A stretch of 64,000 nt of DNA from Ecdyonurus torrentis (Eukaryota; Arthropoda; Insecta; Ephemeroptera; Heptageniidae), in assembly GCA_949318235.1 (NCBI GenBank), contig OX439127.1, positions 28,287,602 through 28,351,601 on the forward strand, in the 5' to 3' direction. The translations under genes were made by a program, and so were the position numbers. The notes below the pieces were generated by a model. It did no database searches. It worked only from the letters and a program-made list of their open reading frames with translations, and was not told the DNA's origin. Each line of letters begins with the position of its first letter. Position 1 is the first letter of the stretch. Shown in pieces: positions 1-11,640 of this stretch.

Positions 1-358
1 TAGTACATTATGGTAAATGTAATAACTCTACCATTTGATGTAATGTATAACATAAACTGTATTGTATTATTAAGGCTTCGTAAGTTGGCATATAGTACTT
101 ACATGCATCAAGAGGGTGAGCAATCTATCTTTTTTTCTCTTTAATGTTATTATTATTAATAATAATTTTTATTATGCTTAAATTTTCTGTTAAAGATACA
201 CGTTTTTTAATATTATAGGAGAATGTTGAGATTGTTACGAATAAAAAGTATGTAACCAACAACAACGAAAAAATAAATAAATAATACAAAAACAAATAAA
301 AAGGGTAACAAATATTATGATAACAAAAAATATTTCTATCATGTAATTTGCGATATCA

Positions 359-389
<31 letters not shown>

Positions 390-598
390 ATTTATCTTTT
401 ATTGTATATTTATGTCAATTAGTAGGTAAACTTAAATTAAAATTACAGTGTGCAAAAGGAAAATTTTGCTATCAATAAAAATAAAATGTAAGATTTAATT
501 GTTTTGATAACTTAAATTATTGTAATCTATTTAGTGAAGACCAAATTATGTAGGTATATAATGACGGTTTTCCTTATTTTTGACCTAAAAATTTGCCG

Positions 599-607
599 TA
601 TATAAGG
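599..607 (+). promoter_or_regulatory. TATA box of the collagen-like gene
   Basis: A TATATAAGG motif lies about 50 bases before the ATG at 656. That leaves room for transcription to start near 625-635 and for a very short 5' leader. The motif is seen directly; promoter function is inferred from its spacing to a well-supported first exon. Confidence 0.55.
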
Positions 608-655
608 TGCAAATTTGCTTTTCAAAACTATTGACGTCTACAATACAAAAAAAGC

Positions 656-676
656 ATGAACACCTTTGTAAAAAAT
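656..676 (+). CDS. Collagen-like gene, exon 1 (start, signal peptide n-region)
   Basis: ATG AAC ACC TTT GTA AAA AAT followed by the donor GTAAGTATT. It encodes MNTFVKN with a lysine in the n-region and joins in phase 0 to a hydrophobic exon. This start was chosen because it sits just after a TATA box and completes a signal peptide. Confidence 0.7.
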
Positions 677-1218
677 GTAAGTATTATTGATTTTTTTTTC
701 TGCAAGCAAAGTTCATAATTAGCAAACACACAAATATATATATAATTTGTATTATTTCATACAAAATAAATAAATGTTGTTATGTTTGTTGACTTTAAGA
801 TAGCTATATTCATTTATTTTTATATATTTATGATATAATAATGTAATTTTTTTTTCTACATATTATTATTACTTTCCTACTATTATGGGTTTAATAATAA
901 TAATAATTAACGGCTTTTATTGGGCAAAATCAGGCGTACAACCTCTCAATTTAACCCAATTGTTTTACAGTACAGTCAGTTACAATATATAATAATTAAT
1001 AGTGTTACACATATTGTTTAAAAAAAATTTAAAATTTATGTTGACAAAATTTCACTAAAATGGTTTGTATGTAATTAAACATTCATTGATGTTTTCTGTA
1101 AGGGTTAGGTGTAAGAGTGGGCCAGACATTTAGTCAGGCTTAAACCTCACCCTTTCAAATATTATACTTTCTTTTATGCTTTTTTTGAATAAAGACGATT
1201 ATTTATTTATTTATTTAG

Positions 1219-1264
<46 letters not shown>

Positions 1265-2247
1265 GTTATTCACCACGTTAACTACACCTATTACGGTAAT
1301 TGTTAATTCTTATAAATTTTAAAATACATAGCCTCTTAAGTCCCAGTATAAAATACAGTGGACATCAGACGATTCAATAAAATATAGAGAAATTTTCGAA
1401 AAAGATCGAACAAATTAAGGGAGTAGGGTACCGATCTTATATCTCAAAAACTAAAAGTGTTTTAGGTCTAAATTTGATGTTATTGTGTAGCTAAGGGTTA
1501 CATCTAGCCGTGATAAAAATTTTATGATGTTTGACCGTCCCGAAAAAAAGAAAAAATTATTGAAATTAGCATTAGGCCTTATGGGCTAAAAATTTCAAAA
1601 AATCATATAAAATTAATTTGCACGGTGACCCCCCAAATTTTTTTATATATTTGCAAATTTCTTAAGCTGAAGTATCATTGTGCAAAATTTCAGAATTTTT
1701 TGACGAGAAAAGTTTGAGTCTAATGACCAACGTCGGTCCCCTACTCCCTTAAGATAAAAAAAAAAAAAAAAAAAAAAATGGGACCAGAAAACGCCCCTGA
1801 ATTTACGCGATTTTTAAAGCTATTTTGTGGGTAGGGGGACCGCAGAAGTAAGAAAACCTTTTTGACAATAGAGACTTTTTTTTTTTCATTCTGAGAGCCG
1901 CTCAGAAACGTGGTTAAAATATACGACATTGAAATAATTTTTTAAAAAGTCGGGGACTGAAAAGGATATAATATATATTTTTTTTTAACTCGGGCAATAT
2001 ATTATGTCAATTAAATTGCAAATAAAAAAATAGCAATGATTTTAATAATTTTGTACAGGTTGTCTGTTTATTTACTTTGACTACATGCCTGCTATTCTCA
2101 GAGGTGAGTAAATAATACACTTTGTTGCATTCACTCTTTTGAAACAATCCTGAATTTCCAATTAATTTACAAATGTTATAAATGAAAATATTACATTATT
2201 ATCTTACATGTGGATAATTTTAATAAAAATACAATTTGATGTCAGAA

Positions 2248-2289
<42 letters not shown>

Positions 2290-5200
2290 TCATTTAGCAC
2301 CGTTTAAAAAAATGAATTAATCATTATTTAAAAATAGTGGATTTTTACTGAGTGAAACCAGGTATACAACCTCTAAATTCAACCCAACTGTTTAACAGCA
2401 AAGGCAGTAGAATCAAATTTCATTTACAACATTTGACATTTTTATTTTCTAAACACTCGTTAACATGGTGCATTATTTTTAATGTGCAGTAATTTTTATT
2501 TGATGATTTTCTTCATCAATAACACAAAATTTCGTGCAATGAAATTTATTAGACTTTAGAATTAAAGCTATACCTCTAATTGCTTTGATTTTAACACTCA
2601 TACTTATTACTATCAAGTTTAGGTAGATTAATAGTTAAGTGTACCTAGATCTTGATAGCAATGTGAACGTCACTGACACAAATTCTGTATATTTTTACCA
2701 TGAGTTTTTATTGTTATTTGACTACTATGCTCATTTAAAACACTATTGGACATTTAAATAAAATTTTCTGTGGCATTTTAAAAATATTTCTGTCAATACT
2801 ACCACGTCTTCAATGTACGGTTATTGAAGTATTATCTGCATTATTATCATCTGCATTTTAACAATGTTTACAGACTGAGGGAATGAGCGTTGCAAACTCT
2901 TCGGAAATCAACTCTCGCAAATTTGGGTAATTTACACATTGTTTTTAAATGGTTACACTTTTTGAACAGAAAAAAATAAATAATGAAAATATTATTATTT
3001 TTGGGGATTTAATTTAGTACTAATCTTAACAATTATTTTTGATTAAAAATAAATTATAATTATTGTAAATTGTTAATTGTAATTATAATTGCACTGAAAA
3101 ATAAATTACAAAATAGCTAACTATTTAAGTATGATTTATTGTAAAGTTGAAGGGAAAAATTTAATCGTAGCCAAAATTTATCTTTACAAAACTATTAGAA
3201 TTAGAAATAAAGTTGGTTGTAGTAATAGAATACATTAGAGAACGAATTTTTTATCAGGCAATTAAAATTAATACTAATCGTTCATTGTTGTCAATAAATA
3301 CTCATTATAATAAAAAAAAAATAAGAAAATAAGAAAACACGTACTGTAGAATTGTAGAAAACTTGTCTTCTTTGAGTGAATTATTATGGTAGGAATGTGA
3401 TTAAATCATATTCGTGCTATCCTGTGTCCGTTAAATGCTGTATAAAAATATTAACTTTATTTTAAAATTGTTTAAATCTTATGGGCTATAAAAATTAAAT
3501 AATTGATTTCATAATCTTAGAAACTAAGTTGTTATCTTATTTAATTTTATTCAATACAAAAGCTAAGAAATTTTAGTTTATATTAAACATAATGTTTCAG
3601 ATTTGAAGAGCTCAAACCTTTCCGGACTGTAACTGATGTAAGTAGATTTTTATTTTATTATTTAGCTATTTTAATAAGTTTATGCTGGAAAATAGCGCAA
3701 GGTGTCTTAAATAAATATATAAAAACATTTAAAAAGGATTCTAATTGTGCAGATTTGTAGTTATATAAATCGTCGTGTTTTTTGTTTCTATTTCTATTTA
3801 AAGTTCTGCAAATTATTACAGAACTGGTAAATATTTGAAAACTACTTGCCAAGGTCCATAATATATAAGAGGTTAGATGCTCCGGGAAAAGTTTTGGCCA
3901 AGGTCGCGCAGCTTAAAGGAATTCACCAAAGATGTCATATCACGGGGTGTATTTTTATTCACCTTATCAGTGACGTAACATGTGAACGCTGGTGAACGCA
4001 TCGTATTGGCTTAGAATTAAGTACATCCATCACAAAATAAAATCAACTGCGAGAGAGTTCTGTGCTGCGCTCAAACTCTTTATTATATGGATCTTGACTA
4101 CTTGCCTTCATCAATTATATTAATATTTCAGATGAATATCGTAATTGTATTATTTTTAAATCCTACATTTAAAACTCACAGCCATATTTCTCGTCAAATT
4201 TTTAAATATATATATATATTATAGTTATTTTGAATGTCTTATTAATTGTGGCCTGAATAATTAATAGAAAAAAACGCACTATATTTTCTACAAGAGAAAA
4301 AAGAAGTTAATTGGGGATTTTTTAAGATAATAATCACTTAATCACATTTTGTAATTGGTTTTAGGTTATTATGGGACCAAGCGCAGATGATAATGCCAAA
4401 GAAGAAAATATTGCGAAAAAGAAAGTTTTACCTTTGATTAGCTACCTGCAGCATCAGTTGGAACAATTTGGTTTCGGTTCCGGAGAAGGTACTGCCAAAA
4501 AAAAAAAAAAAAAAAAAAAAAGCTAAATAAAACGCTTGAACATGATTTATATTACATGTTGCGCACAAATATATGTATGATAGATAGTTTATTTGTTATT
4601 TATGAGTTTCTAATTATGATTAAAACTTAATATACCTATAACTATACTACGTTGTCTTCAAAGATATTTTATTCTATTATATTTTCTATTAGGAAATAAT
4701 TAGGATTTTACAAAGCAAAAAATATAGCTTTCAGCAGCTAAATTTCGGTAACAATCTGGGAAGGAGGGGTTATAAACACAATTGTGATAATGTATTACAC
4801 CATTAACAAAAAAAAAAAAAAAAAAACTGCTTTATATTATTCATAAATGAAAAACACGTGCATGGTGTATAGAGTGTGAAGTACACTAAAGTATTTTGAT
4901 ATTGTAGCAATGCGTTAGAATAAATGAATGAATTGTTCCAGTATTACATCATTCACATGAACATGTGATACAAGGCCCCATGGGTCCCCCTGGAAGAGAT
5001 GGTACCCCTGGAACCCCTGGTGCTGCTGGAGCAGCTGGAGCGCCAGGTGTAGCTGGGACTCCAGGCAGGGATGGAGCCGTTGGAGCTACAGGACCTGCAG
5101 GTACAGCAGGTGCTGCTGGTGCAGCTGGAGCAAATGGAACCCCGGGAGCAGATGGGGCTGCTGGAACTCCAGGTATTCAGGGACCAATTGGCCCGACTGG

Positions 5201-5492
5201 TCCTGTAGGACCAATAGGTCCAGCTGGAGTAAATGGGACTCCTGGTGCATTAGGACCTACTGGGCCAGCTGGCACACCTGGTGCAGCAGGTGCAAATGGA
5301 GCCGCAGGAACCCCTGGAGCAGATGGTGCGGTGGGTGCACCGGGACCAACAGGTCCAACAGGCCCTACAGGGCCTACAGGGCCTACCGGACCTACAGGGC
5401 CTACTGGTCCCTCGGGAGCTGCTGGAAATCCTGGAAATCCCGGAAATCCTGGTAACAGTGGCAACAATCCCGGCAATCCCGGCAGATTTTAA
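656..5492 (+). CDS. Small secreted collagen-like protein, six exons
   Basis: Join 656..676, 2059..2103, 2874..2926, 3601..3637, 4365..4488, 4942..5492. The pieces total 831 nt, giving 276 residues plus a stop. Every junction is GT-AG and the phases (0,0,2,0,1) agree, which is strong support because the exons were found independently. Residues 1-22 form a signal peptide (MNTFVKN, then a hydrophobic run [12 protein letters not shown]). Residues 23-93 are a polar linker with one N-glycosylation site (NSS). From about residue 108 there are roughly 56 uninterrupted Gly-X-Y triplets, rich in GTP, GAA and GPT, ending in GNP repeats and GRF. The collagen part is one exon, unlike the many small exons of fibrillar collagens. 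There is no NC1 domain, C1q domain or Cys-rich tail. It is probably an extracellular or glandular structural protein. Short insect collagens such as sawfly silk collagens are one precedent, but its role is unknown. Confidence 0.85.
912..1010 (+). repeat. Dispersed repeat family R1, copy 1
   Basis: Contains TACAACCTCTCAATTTAACC and CAATTGTTTTACAG, close to matching blocks at 2360-2440 and, inverted, at 14400-14520. It lies inside intron 1 of the collagen-like gene. Confidence 0.5.
1075..1261 (+). mobile_element. LINE or SINE 3' end with (TTTA)n tail
   Basis: The segment TGAATAAAGACGATTATTTA followed by (TTTA)n up to 1261 recurs in reverse orientation near 7318-7350, next to reverse-transcriptase-like sequence. 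It is probably the 3' end of a non-LTR retrotransposon, plus strand. The 5' limit is uncertain. Confidence 0.5.
1419..1748. mobile_element. TTAA-flanked MITE, 330 bp
   Basis: Terminal inverted repeats GGGAGTAGGGTACCGAT and GTCGGTCCCCTACTCCC are flanked on both sides by TTAA (1415-1418 and 1749-1752). The interior is not palindromic and has no coding potential. A TTAA target duplication points to a piggyBac- or Kolobok-type family, which is inference. Confidence 0.6.
2059..2103 (+). CDS. Collagen-like gene, exon 2 (hydrophobic signal core)
   Basis: A 45-nt exon between TTTTGTACAG and the donor GTGAGT. It reads [15 protein letters not shown], the hydrophobic core of a signal peptide. Phase 0 on both sides. 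Confidence 0.75.
2235..2450 (+). repeat. Dispersed repeat family R1, copy 2
   Basis: Shares TTTGATGTCAGAACT (2236-2250), TTCAACCCAACTGTTTAACA and AAATTTCATTT.CAACATTTGACAT with the inverted copy near 14390-14520. A 38-A run interrupts it. Located in intron 2-3 of the collagen-like gene. Confidence 0.55.
2874..2926 (+). CDS. Collagen-like gene, exon 3
   Basis: A 53-nt exon after ATGTTTACAG, donor GTAATT (weaker than the others). It reads [18 protein letters not shown] with an N-glycosylation sequon. Phase 0 in, 2 out. Confidence 0.65.
3601..3637 (+). CDS. Collagen-like gene, exon 4
   Basis: A 37-nt exon between AATGTTTCAG and GTAAGT. It continues in frame as [12 protein letters not shown]. 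Phase 2 in, 0 out. Confidence 0.7.
4365..4488 (+). CDS. Collagen-like gene, exon 5
   Basis: A 124-nt exon after TTGGTTTTAG, donor GTACTG. It encodes a charged segment followed by [18 protein letters not shown], a short amphipathic stretch that could help the collagen chains trimerise. That role is inference. Phase 0 in, 1 out. Confidence 0.75.
4942..5492 (+). CDS. Collagen-like gene, exon 6 (Gly-X-Y domain and stop)
   Basis: After TTGTTCCAG the frame reads [11 protein letters not shown] and then about 56 Gly-X-Y triplets to a TAA at 5490-5492. Proline is common at both X and Y, and GPT is repeated about seven times in a row near the end. The final triplets shift to GNP/GNS/GNN, then PGNPGRF. 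GC content is far above the surroundings, as expected from glycine and proline codons. Confidence 0.9.
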
Positions 5493-5700
5493 AACACTAA
5501 TGTGTAATTTTTAATATTTATATTATATATTTTATTTACTTAAAATATTAATTCTGAGACTACGAGTGACTCGTTGGTAAAAAAAAAAATGTTGCATCTT
5601 TATCGTATAAATTTTTATTTATAAATATATTTATGATCTGATTGAATTGTGCTATTTTTATGTTTTGTAAGCCCTTAATAGAATTCATATAATTCATAAC

Positions 5701-5706
5701 AATAAA
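5701..5706 (+). terminator. Polyadenylation signal of the collagen-like gene
   Basis: AATAAA, about 210 bases after the stop codon at 5492. It is the first canonical signal downstream, followed by T-rich sequence. Use of this site is inferred. Confidence 0.45.
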
Positions 5707-5977
5707 TTGAATTATCAATAATTACAACTGTTTTTTTTAATTGATAGTTTAAAATTAAAAAAAAAAAAAAAAATAAAAAAATATTTTGGAAAATGTTACA
5801 GGAAGTAATGGGAAATATTTGTATGATTAATGGGACTATACTTTTGTTGCTTTCTGTATCTTATTTTAAAAAAATTATACAACTTTACAGATTTTTCAAA
5901 CTATAAGCTTGTATGTTTTTTAACACAACTTTATTCTAGTTGATAATAGATACATTAAAACTATATCGTCATTTCAT

Positions 5978-6106
5978 ATGATAGGCAGGTATGAGGTACT
6001 GAAGTGTCACCTTAATCTTTCATAACAATAAAATGAAATATAACACAGTATGCCACCTCTCCTCTCTTTTATTCGAACACTACGTTCCCCTCATACCTGT
6101 TATCAT
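5978..6106. mobile_element. Small inverted-repeat element (MITE-like)
   Basis: Starts ATGATAGGCAGGTATGAGG and ends CCTCATACCTGTTATCAT, an imperfect terminal inverted repeat of about 18 bp around 90 bp of non-coding sequence. Family unknown. Confidence 0.5.
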
Positions 6107-6140
6107 ATTATGTTAAAGAGAAAGTTCAGGGTTTACAACA

Positions 6141-6752
6141 GCTCGTTCTGTAAAGTAACGTGAATCTCAATAACAGTGATTGGCTGACTAACAAAATAAG
6201 ACACATTCATTGGTTGATCTTATTTTTTGAGCCGATAAAAGTGAGTCGCATATTGATACGTGAACTTTTTTTGGGAAGTTTCTTTCATTCTTATCAAGTT
6301 CAAAGTTCTAAACGAAGAAATAACAATTATCAATCATAGCTCGTTCTATAAACTACACACAAATATTGAGCCAGCTTCGAAATTGTTCCTTTGTCACAAA
6401 CATCTGATTATGACGTCGTTACCTGTTTACTATGATTATACATAAATGGTCGATCATTGTTATTTCTTCTTTTAGAACTTTGAACTTGATAAGAATGAAA
6501 GAAACGTCCCAAAAAAATTCCCGTCACAATATGCGACTTACTTTTATCGGCTTAAAAAAAAAAAGATCAAACAATGAATGTGTGTTATTTTGTTGTTCAG
6601 CCAATCACTGCTATTGAGATTCACTTTACTTTACAGAATGAGCTCATATGTATAAACGTAGTAAACAGGTAATACGTCATGATCAGATGTTTTTCACAAA
6701 GGAAAAAATTCGAAGCTGGCTCAAGAGTTGTGTTTAGTTTATAGAACGAGCT
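6141..6752. mobile_element. Interlocked inverted repeats (X-Y-X'-Y')
   Basis: Block X (6141-6338) is inverted as X' (about 6447-6641). Block Y (6339-6445) is inverted as Y' (6648-6752). X and Y both begin AGCTCGTTCTRTAAA, and X' and Y' end with its complement. The order is therefore interlocked rather than nested. It looks like a foldback transposon with duplicated termini. No significant coding sequence. Confidence 0.6.
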
Positions 6753-7125
6753 AACATGGTTTCTTTAATGATAGATAATGAGAAGAACTGTTCATAAACT
6801 CACATATGATGACCCAAAGCCCTTCCGTAGCCCCGCAAACTCGTGATCAATAATAATTATATTTCTTTATTGGGTTTAAAATAAATATACATTAAAACAA
6901 GTAAATTACCCAACTGGTGATGAGATAAAGGCATGATGCCTATACACTGGACGTGATCTCACACCATAATATCAGAAAATACTGCTTCGTCAATAAATAA
7001 ACATAAAACTAAATAAACATTAAACAAACACAAGGATGTGTGAATTATACTGGCAGAGGGGTTCTTACCATAAGAGCTAAAACGTTATAAAAAGAAACAA
7101 CTATTTGAAAATTTTAATTTAGGTA

Positions 7126-7197
7126 TTATGCAGAGTCACCTTTCGGAGAGTCTGAATTGATAGAGCTACCACGTAAACCAGAGCGTCTTTCTTTAAT
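7126..7197 (+). CDS. Weak exon candidate, plus strand
   Basis: Between AATTTTAATTTAG and the possible donor GTATAAC the sequence is open and reads YAESPFGESELIELPRKPER, then LSLM. Its composition is more protein-like than its surroundings. I see no partner exons and do not recognise the product, so it may be a decayed transposon fragment. Confidence 0.2.
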
Positions 7198-7316
7198 GTA
7201 TAACTTATTAACATATAAAACATTTAATTTGTATTTTTAGAAAAACGTGATGATAAGAACTTAATGTCAATATAATTGCAAAGATCAGTGATACTTTTAA
7301 ATTCACCTTTAGATAA

Positions 7317-7480
7317 TAAAATAAATAATCGTCTTTATTCAAAAAAAGCACAAAAGAAAATACAATTTTTGAAAGTAATCTTATAATACTGTCTTTACAT
7401 TTAGAAAATTTTGAGTATCCATGAATGAAACAAGTAGCACGGCCTTGTATGCGCTCAAGATTTACAGTGTTGGTAAGAGA
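7317..7480 (-). pseudogene. Truncated LINE 3' end (reverse transcriptase C-terminus)
   Basis: The minus strand encodes NLERIQGRATCFIHGYSKFS followed by KCKDS. This matches the LERxQRRATKxIxGY...LSYxxRL region after the reverse transcriptase domain of Jockey/CR1-like non-LTR elements. The reading is then lost, and the same 3' tail as at 1190-1261 follows. Heavily 5'-truncated. Confidence 0.6.
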
Positions 7481-7489
7481 ACTAGGATT

Positions 7490-7930
7490 CAAATTCAAAT
7501 ATGTTTATTAATTTCTTTCATCCTACAATCACAATACACAATAATGCATATCCGCTTAGGTTATTGTAAAATAAAAATTATACAATTAGAAATGATTAGT
7601 ACATTACAAAAGTTACACACAAAGAGGTACAACATATAATATAAAATAGTTAACATACAGTATAACAGAATAAAGTAATTTGGAGAGATATGCTATTTTG
7701 GTCTTTCAAAAATTCCTTAATTGAATAATATTGCTTATTTAACAGCGTTTTCAATGCCTTTTTAAATATGACACGATCTTCAATCTGTCTTATATGTGTT
7801 GGTAGATTATTATAAATCTGCAAACATCCACAAGAAGGTCACCTATTATACTTTTCAGTTCTTTTATATACATACTTGGGATTTTTGATTTAACATTTCT
7901 TGTATTGTGGCTGTATTTGTTTCATGATTA
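7490..7930 (-). pseudogene. Second truncated LINE 3' end
   Basis: On the minus strand, 7805-7690 reads NLPTHIRQIEDRVIFKKALK followed by TLLNKQYYSIKEFL. This is the typical C-terminal end of insect LINE polyproteins (xNxLPxxI...FKxxLKxxLLxxxxYSxxEFL). It is followed by a 3' UTR and the tail ATTTGAATTTGAAT near 7483-7500, which abuts the LINE fragment at 7317-7480. The reading frame is disrupted upstream. Confidence 0.6.
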
Positions 7931-8120
7931 ATCCAGTTTAATCCATTAGAATTCTAATCCAGAATACTATAATGTTAATCCATTAACAATTTTATTTAAC
8001 AATAAATATTTTTGTTGTAATGGAAAAACCAAAGTTACTATAAAACATCTTACAAGCTGGTAAATTTAATAATAATAATACTCGGAAAACATATAAGCTG
8101 TGAATGTTGAAGAGGAGTAT

Positions 8121-8191
8121 GTCTCGATAGTGCAATGGTTTAAGCAGTAACCTAGGAAACTAAAGATCCGGGTTCGAGACCCAGTCGAGCC
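8121..8191 (+). mobile_element. tRNA-derived SINE head
   Basis: Has an A box (TAGTGCAATGG) and a B box (GGGTTCGAGACCC). The acceptor-like stem GTCTCGA/TCGAGCC pairs at 6 of 7 positions. The anticodon arm is degenerate, so it is not a working tRNA gene. The tRNA-unrelated body probably continues to about 8330. Confidence 0.55.
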
Positions 8192-8823
8192 GAACTCCTT
8201 ATCAATGTCAGTTGAGTCCGATGCTCTCACGAAAAACATCGTATTATTAATCACGTGAGGGATTGGAAATGACCAAAAGTGGTAAACAGATTACAAGCGA
8301 TAAAGGTATACATTATCTAAGAGTCTTGTATTGAGTGACATTTTTGACCAAGTTTGGAAAATACGTTGCTTATCTCAAGTACTTCATTTGTGAGCTTCAT
8401 AATATTTTATATTTTATATTCTATGTAAGAAAAAATAAAGTTTGAGAAAGCCACTTGTGTGCCTTCAGTAATAAATATTTAAATGATGACACACAAGTTT
8501 GATATATTATTACTTATTAGATTTGCTAATTAGATTAAATAAGAATGAATTAGATGCTTTATTTGCAATATAATTCTTATCGCACTTTTTTATATCGCAA
8601 GTTAGTATATTTTGCATTACAGGCTAAATAAAAATATTTGCATTATTATAACGCTATCAGAAACTATAAAATCATTAAATGATAATTACTATCACTAGTA
8701 ATTAGTTGAAAATAAATGTTAGAACTTAAAATTGGTTTTTCATTTTCATAATATTTGAATGCATTTATTTTGTTATTAGTTATTATTATACGTATATACG
8801 TAGTAGGCACATTCATTGTATTA

Positions 8824-8858
<35 letters not shown>

Positions 8859-10763
8859 AGACTTACGAAAATATTTGCATTCAATTTTAAAATCTGACAA
8901 TCGGTGTATTGCAATTATAATTGAAGAAATACAAATAAAGCATTTTGCTAATCAATTATTATTTTCATAATGATGTCAGTTCTTCAATAACGTAGGCAGG
9001 TTTGTTTTTATAAAACTCCAGTATAAATTAAAAAAAAAAAAAAAAAGGATAGTATACGCACAACATACATACATGATAAAATACTGATACTATTCCACGA
9101 AACATATACAGTCTACTTAAAAATCCTGAGTTACCTGCCGTTCGATCTATTGCTGCATCGGCCATCCGCGCTCCCCTCGCTCCCCTCCCCTCAAATATTA
9201 AATGTGCGCCAGAAATTTTGAACACTTTTATTCTCCTCTATACGCACTGAGCTAGCATTACTTGGGAAGTTAAAATAAATAAATAATAAATACAAATATT
9301 AAGAAAAAAATTAAATAGTTAAATTTAACTAGAAATAATGTATATTTTACTAATTATTTATTATTAATAATAAATGCAAATATTATGTTAAAAAAGAATT
9401 TCAACATACATATTTTAATTATTTTGTAAGTATTATTGTTGTAATTGTAGAATAAATGTGCTTTTTATATGACGCATATATCGTTACTGATACGAAAACG
9501 CAACTGAAAATAAGTTCACAGGTAAACAAATTAAAGCTTTTTTTTTAATTTTTTTTTTAATATTGGCACGCACATTTAAATAAAAATGTCAATTGATTAA
9601 TAGTATAGGTAGGTAATGTGTAATTTTTAATTTTATCAATTATAAAAATCATCATGGAAAATATAAACGTAAAAATAGACATGATTATATTCTGATTGTA
9701 TTTAAATAAGAGAATTTTTGAATACTAAAAAAAAAAAAAAAAAAAAAAAAATGATTTTAGTTTAAATAAATGAATTTGTAAAGAATCCGTATTTTTCATG
9801 TAATTTAAAAATGACATTATTAGGAACTTCAGTCTTAAAAACTATAATACCTAAAAAAAATTATAAAAAAGTTTTTTTTAAGGTATATAACAACGTATAA
9901 TATGTTTATCAATGTAATGAAATGGTCTGTACGGTCAGTCCTAAAGTTATGTATATCATATCACGAGATAGAAATATTTCACAGCAAGAGTGCACAGGCA
10001 CAGACACTAAAATATGCATGCCATGTAATATTATAATGTAATATACATGTTTAAAATTATCAAAGTTGCTGACGAAAAAAAATATATATATCATAATAGT
10101 AGTGTTGTATGACAAATTATCACATTAATCTATTGACTTGCATTGTATTGAATCATAATAAATAATACATATTATATAACATAAACAATAAATATGACGT
10201 CATATTGAACAGGTTAGCTCCAAGTCACCTCTAAGTTAAGAATTCGATTAATCGGTGGCGCAAGGCTGCCAACATCACGGAATGGCACCTAAGTCATTTT
10301 GCTTACAAATACTTGTCCTACGTGTCATTGCTTCAATATTTATGAAATATTATAGTTGTTTATTGAACGGTTACTTTATATGCTCTTTGCAATACGCAAA
10401 GTAATCTTTATTTAATTTCATTTTTTAACCATTTTAGTAATAATCGAAACCCATTTCGTTGGTTATGCTGGTCAAATGGAAAAACCAATGTTAAAAAATG
10501 GGTGATACTTTAGTGGTAAAAATTCATGCCCGATTTAAATCGACCCAGGCTTTTTAATTCTAGTTTAGATAAGACATTTCCTGCCAAAAAAAATACAAAA
10601 ATAATCTTAAGCCTTAGGCAGTAGGTGTATTGAGGTACCGATGCTACCAAGGCGTTTTAAAATTTATTATATTTTAATGAATCGTATTTATTGAATTACG
10701 CTCTTTTAGTTTGCTGAAATGAGACTTAAAATACATTGTTAGATAGCTTGTAAAATTTAGGGT

Positions 10764-10868
10764 GCCTTACGTGTGGGATTTTTTTCAAAAATGATTGTGC
10801 GACTTTTAAGTTGAAAAACAACTGAAAAAATCGGAACTAGATGGAAAAAAAAATCCCACTCATAAGGC
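10764..10868. mobile_element. Short hairpin MITE
   Basis: GCCTTACGTGTGGGATTTTT at the left and AAAAATCCCACTCATAAGGC at the right form an imperfect hairpin of about 20 bp arms, 105 bp in all. Non-coding. Confidence 0.5.
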
Positions 10869-11640
10869 AGAGATATTTAAATAAGCATTATTGTTATGTT
10901 ACCAAAAATGGAGTTTATAGCTCACTAGCTGTTCATGTAATTTAAAAAATACAATTATATTGAAATAAATGAGCGTATGAAAAGTTGCCTATCTACTCAG
11001 GGACAGCAGTGCACGGGATTCATAACACGGTGCAACATGAGAGCCAAACCTTTTCAATAATAAACAATATTTTACAATATGCATTTTTTTCTTTATTCTT
11101 GTTGCTAAAATGTGTATAGTTATTAAGTGCCTGTTAATTGCAAAGGTGAAGAAAGTTTATTATATCATCGTCATAAATTATTATAAAAATTATTTATCTT
11201 TCCATGCTGCCTCGGAAACAAGACCTCATAAATGTTAACTATAATTATAATGACAATTATGTGTTATACTTGAGTTTAAATAAAACATTCTGTATCTGGA
11301 AGTCAAATAAACCTCCAACTTGTACGTGGCAAAAGTTTTTTTTTTTCTTTTTTTTGGTACCACCAAAAAATGTGAGTTCTTTACAACGTAGTCTAGCTAT
11401 CCTTACCCCGGGACGTAAGTTTGTTTGTTATACACTTATACATATATATTTTTTATAATACGAGTAAACCCTTTATTAAATAGAAAAGAACTAGAAATAT
11501 AAAAATACCAGAGTTGAAGTATCAACTTTTAATATGGAAATACTGTAAATGTGGGGGAAAAAAAACAAGTCCAGTGCTCTAAATGTATTTGAAAAAGTGT
11601 CATTAAATCGAGCTATATCATTGAGTAACTTTTCAAGTAA

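Noticed and set aside
5177..5476. Antisense and shifted open frames over the collagen block
   Set aside because: Glycine and proline codons are complementary, so the reverse strand stays open. The plus frame alone has a signal peptide and matching splice phases.
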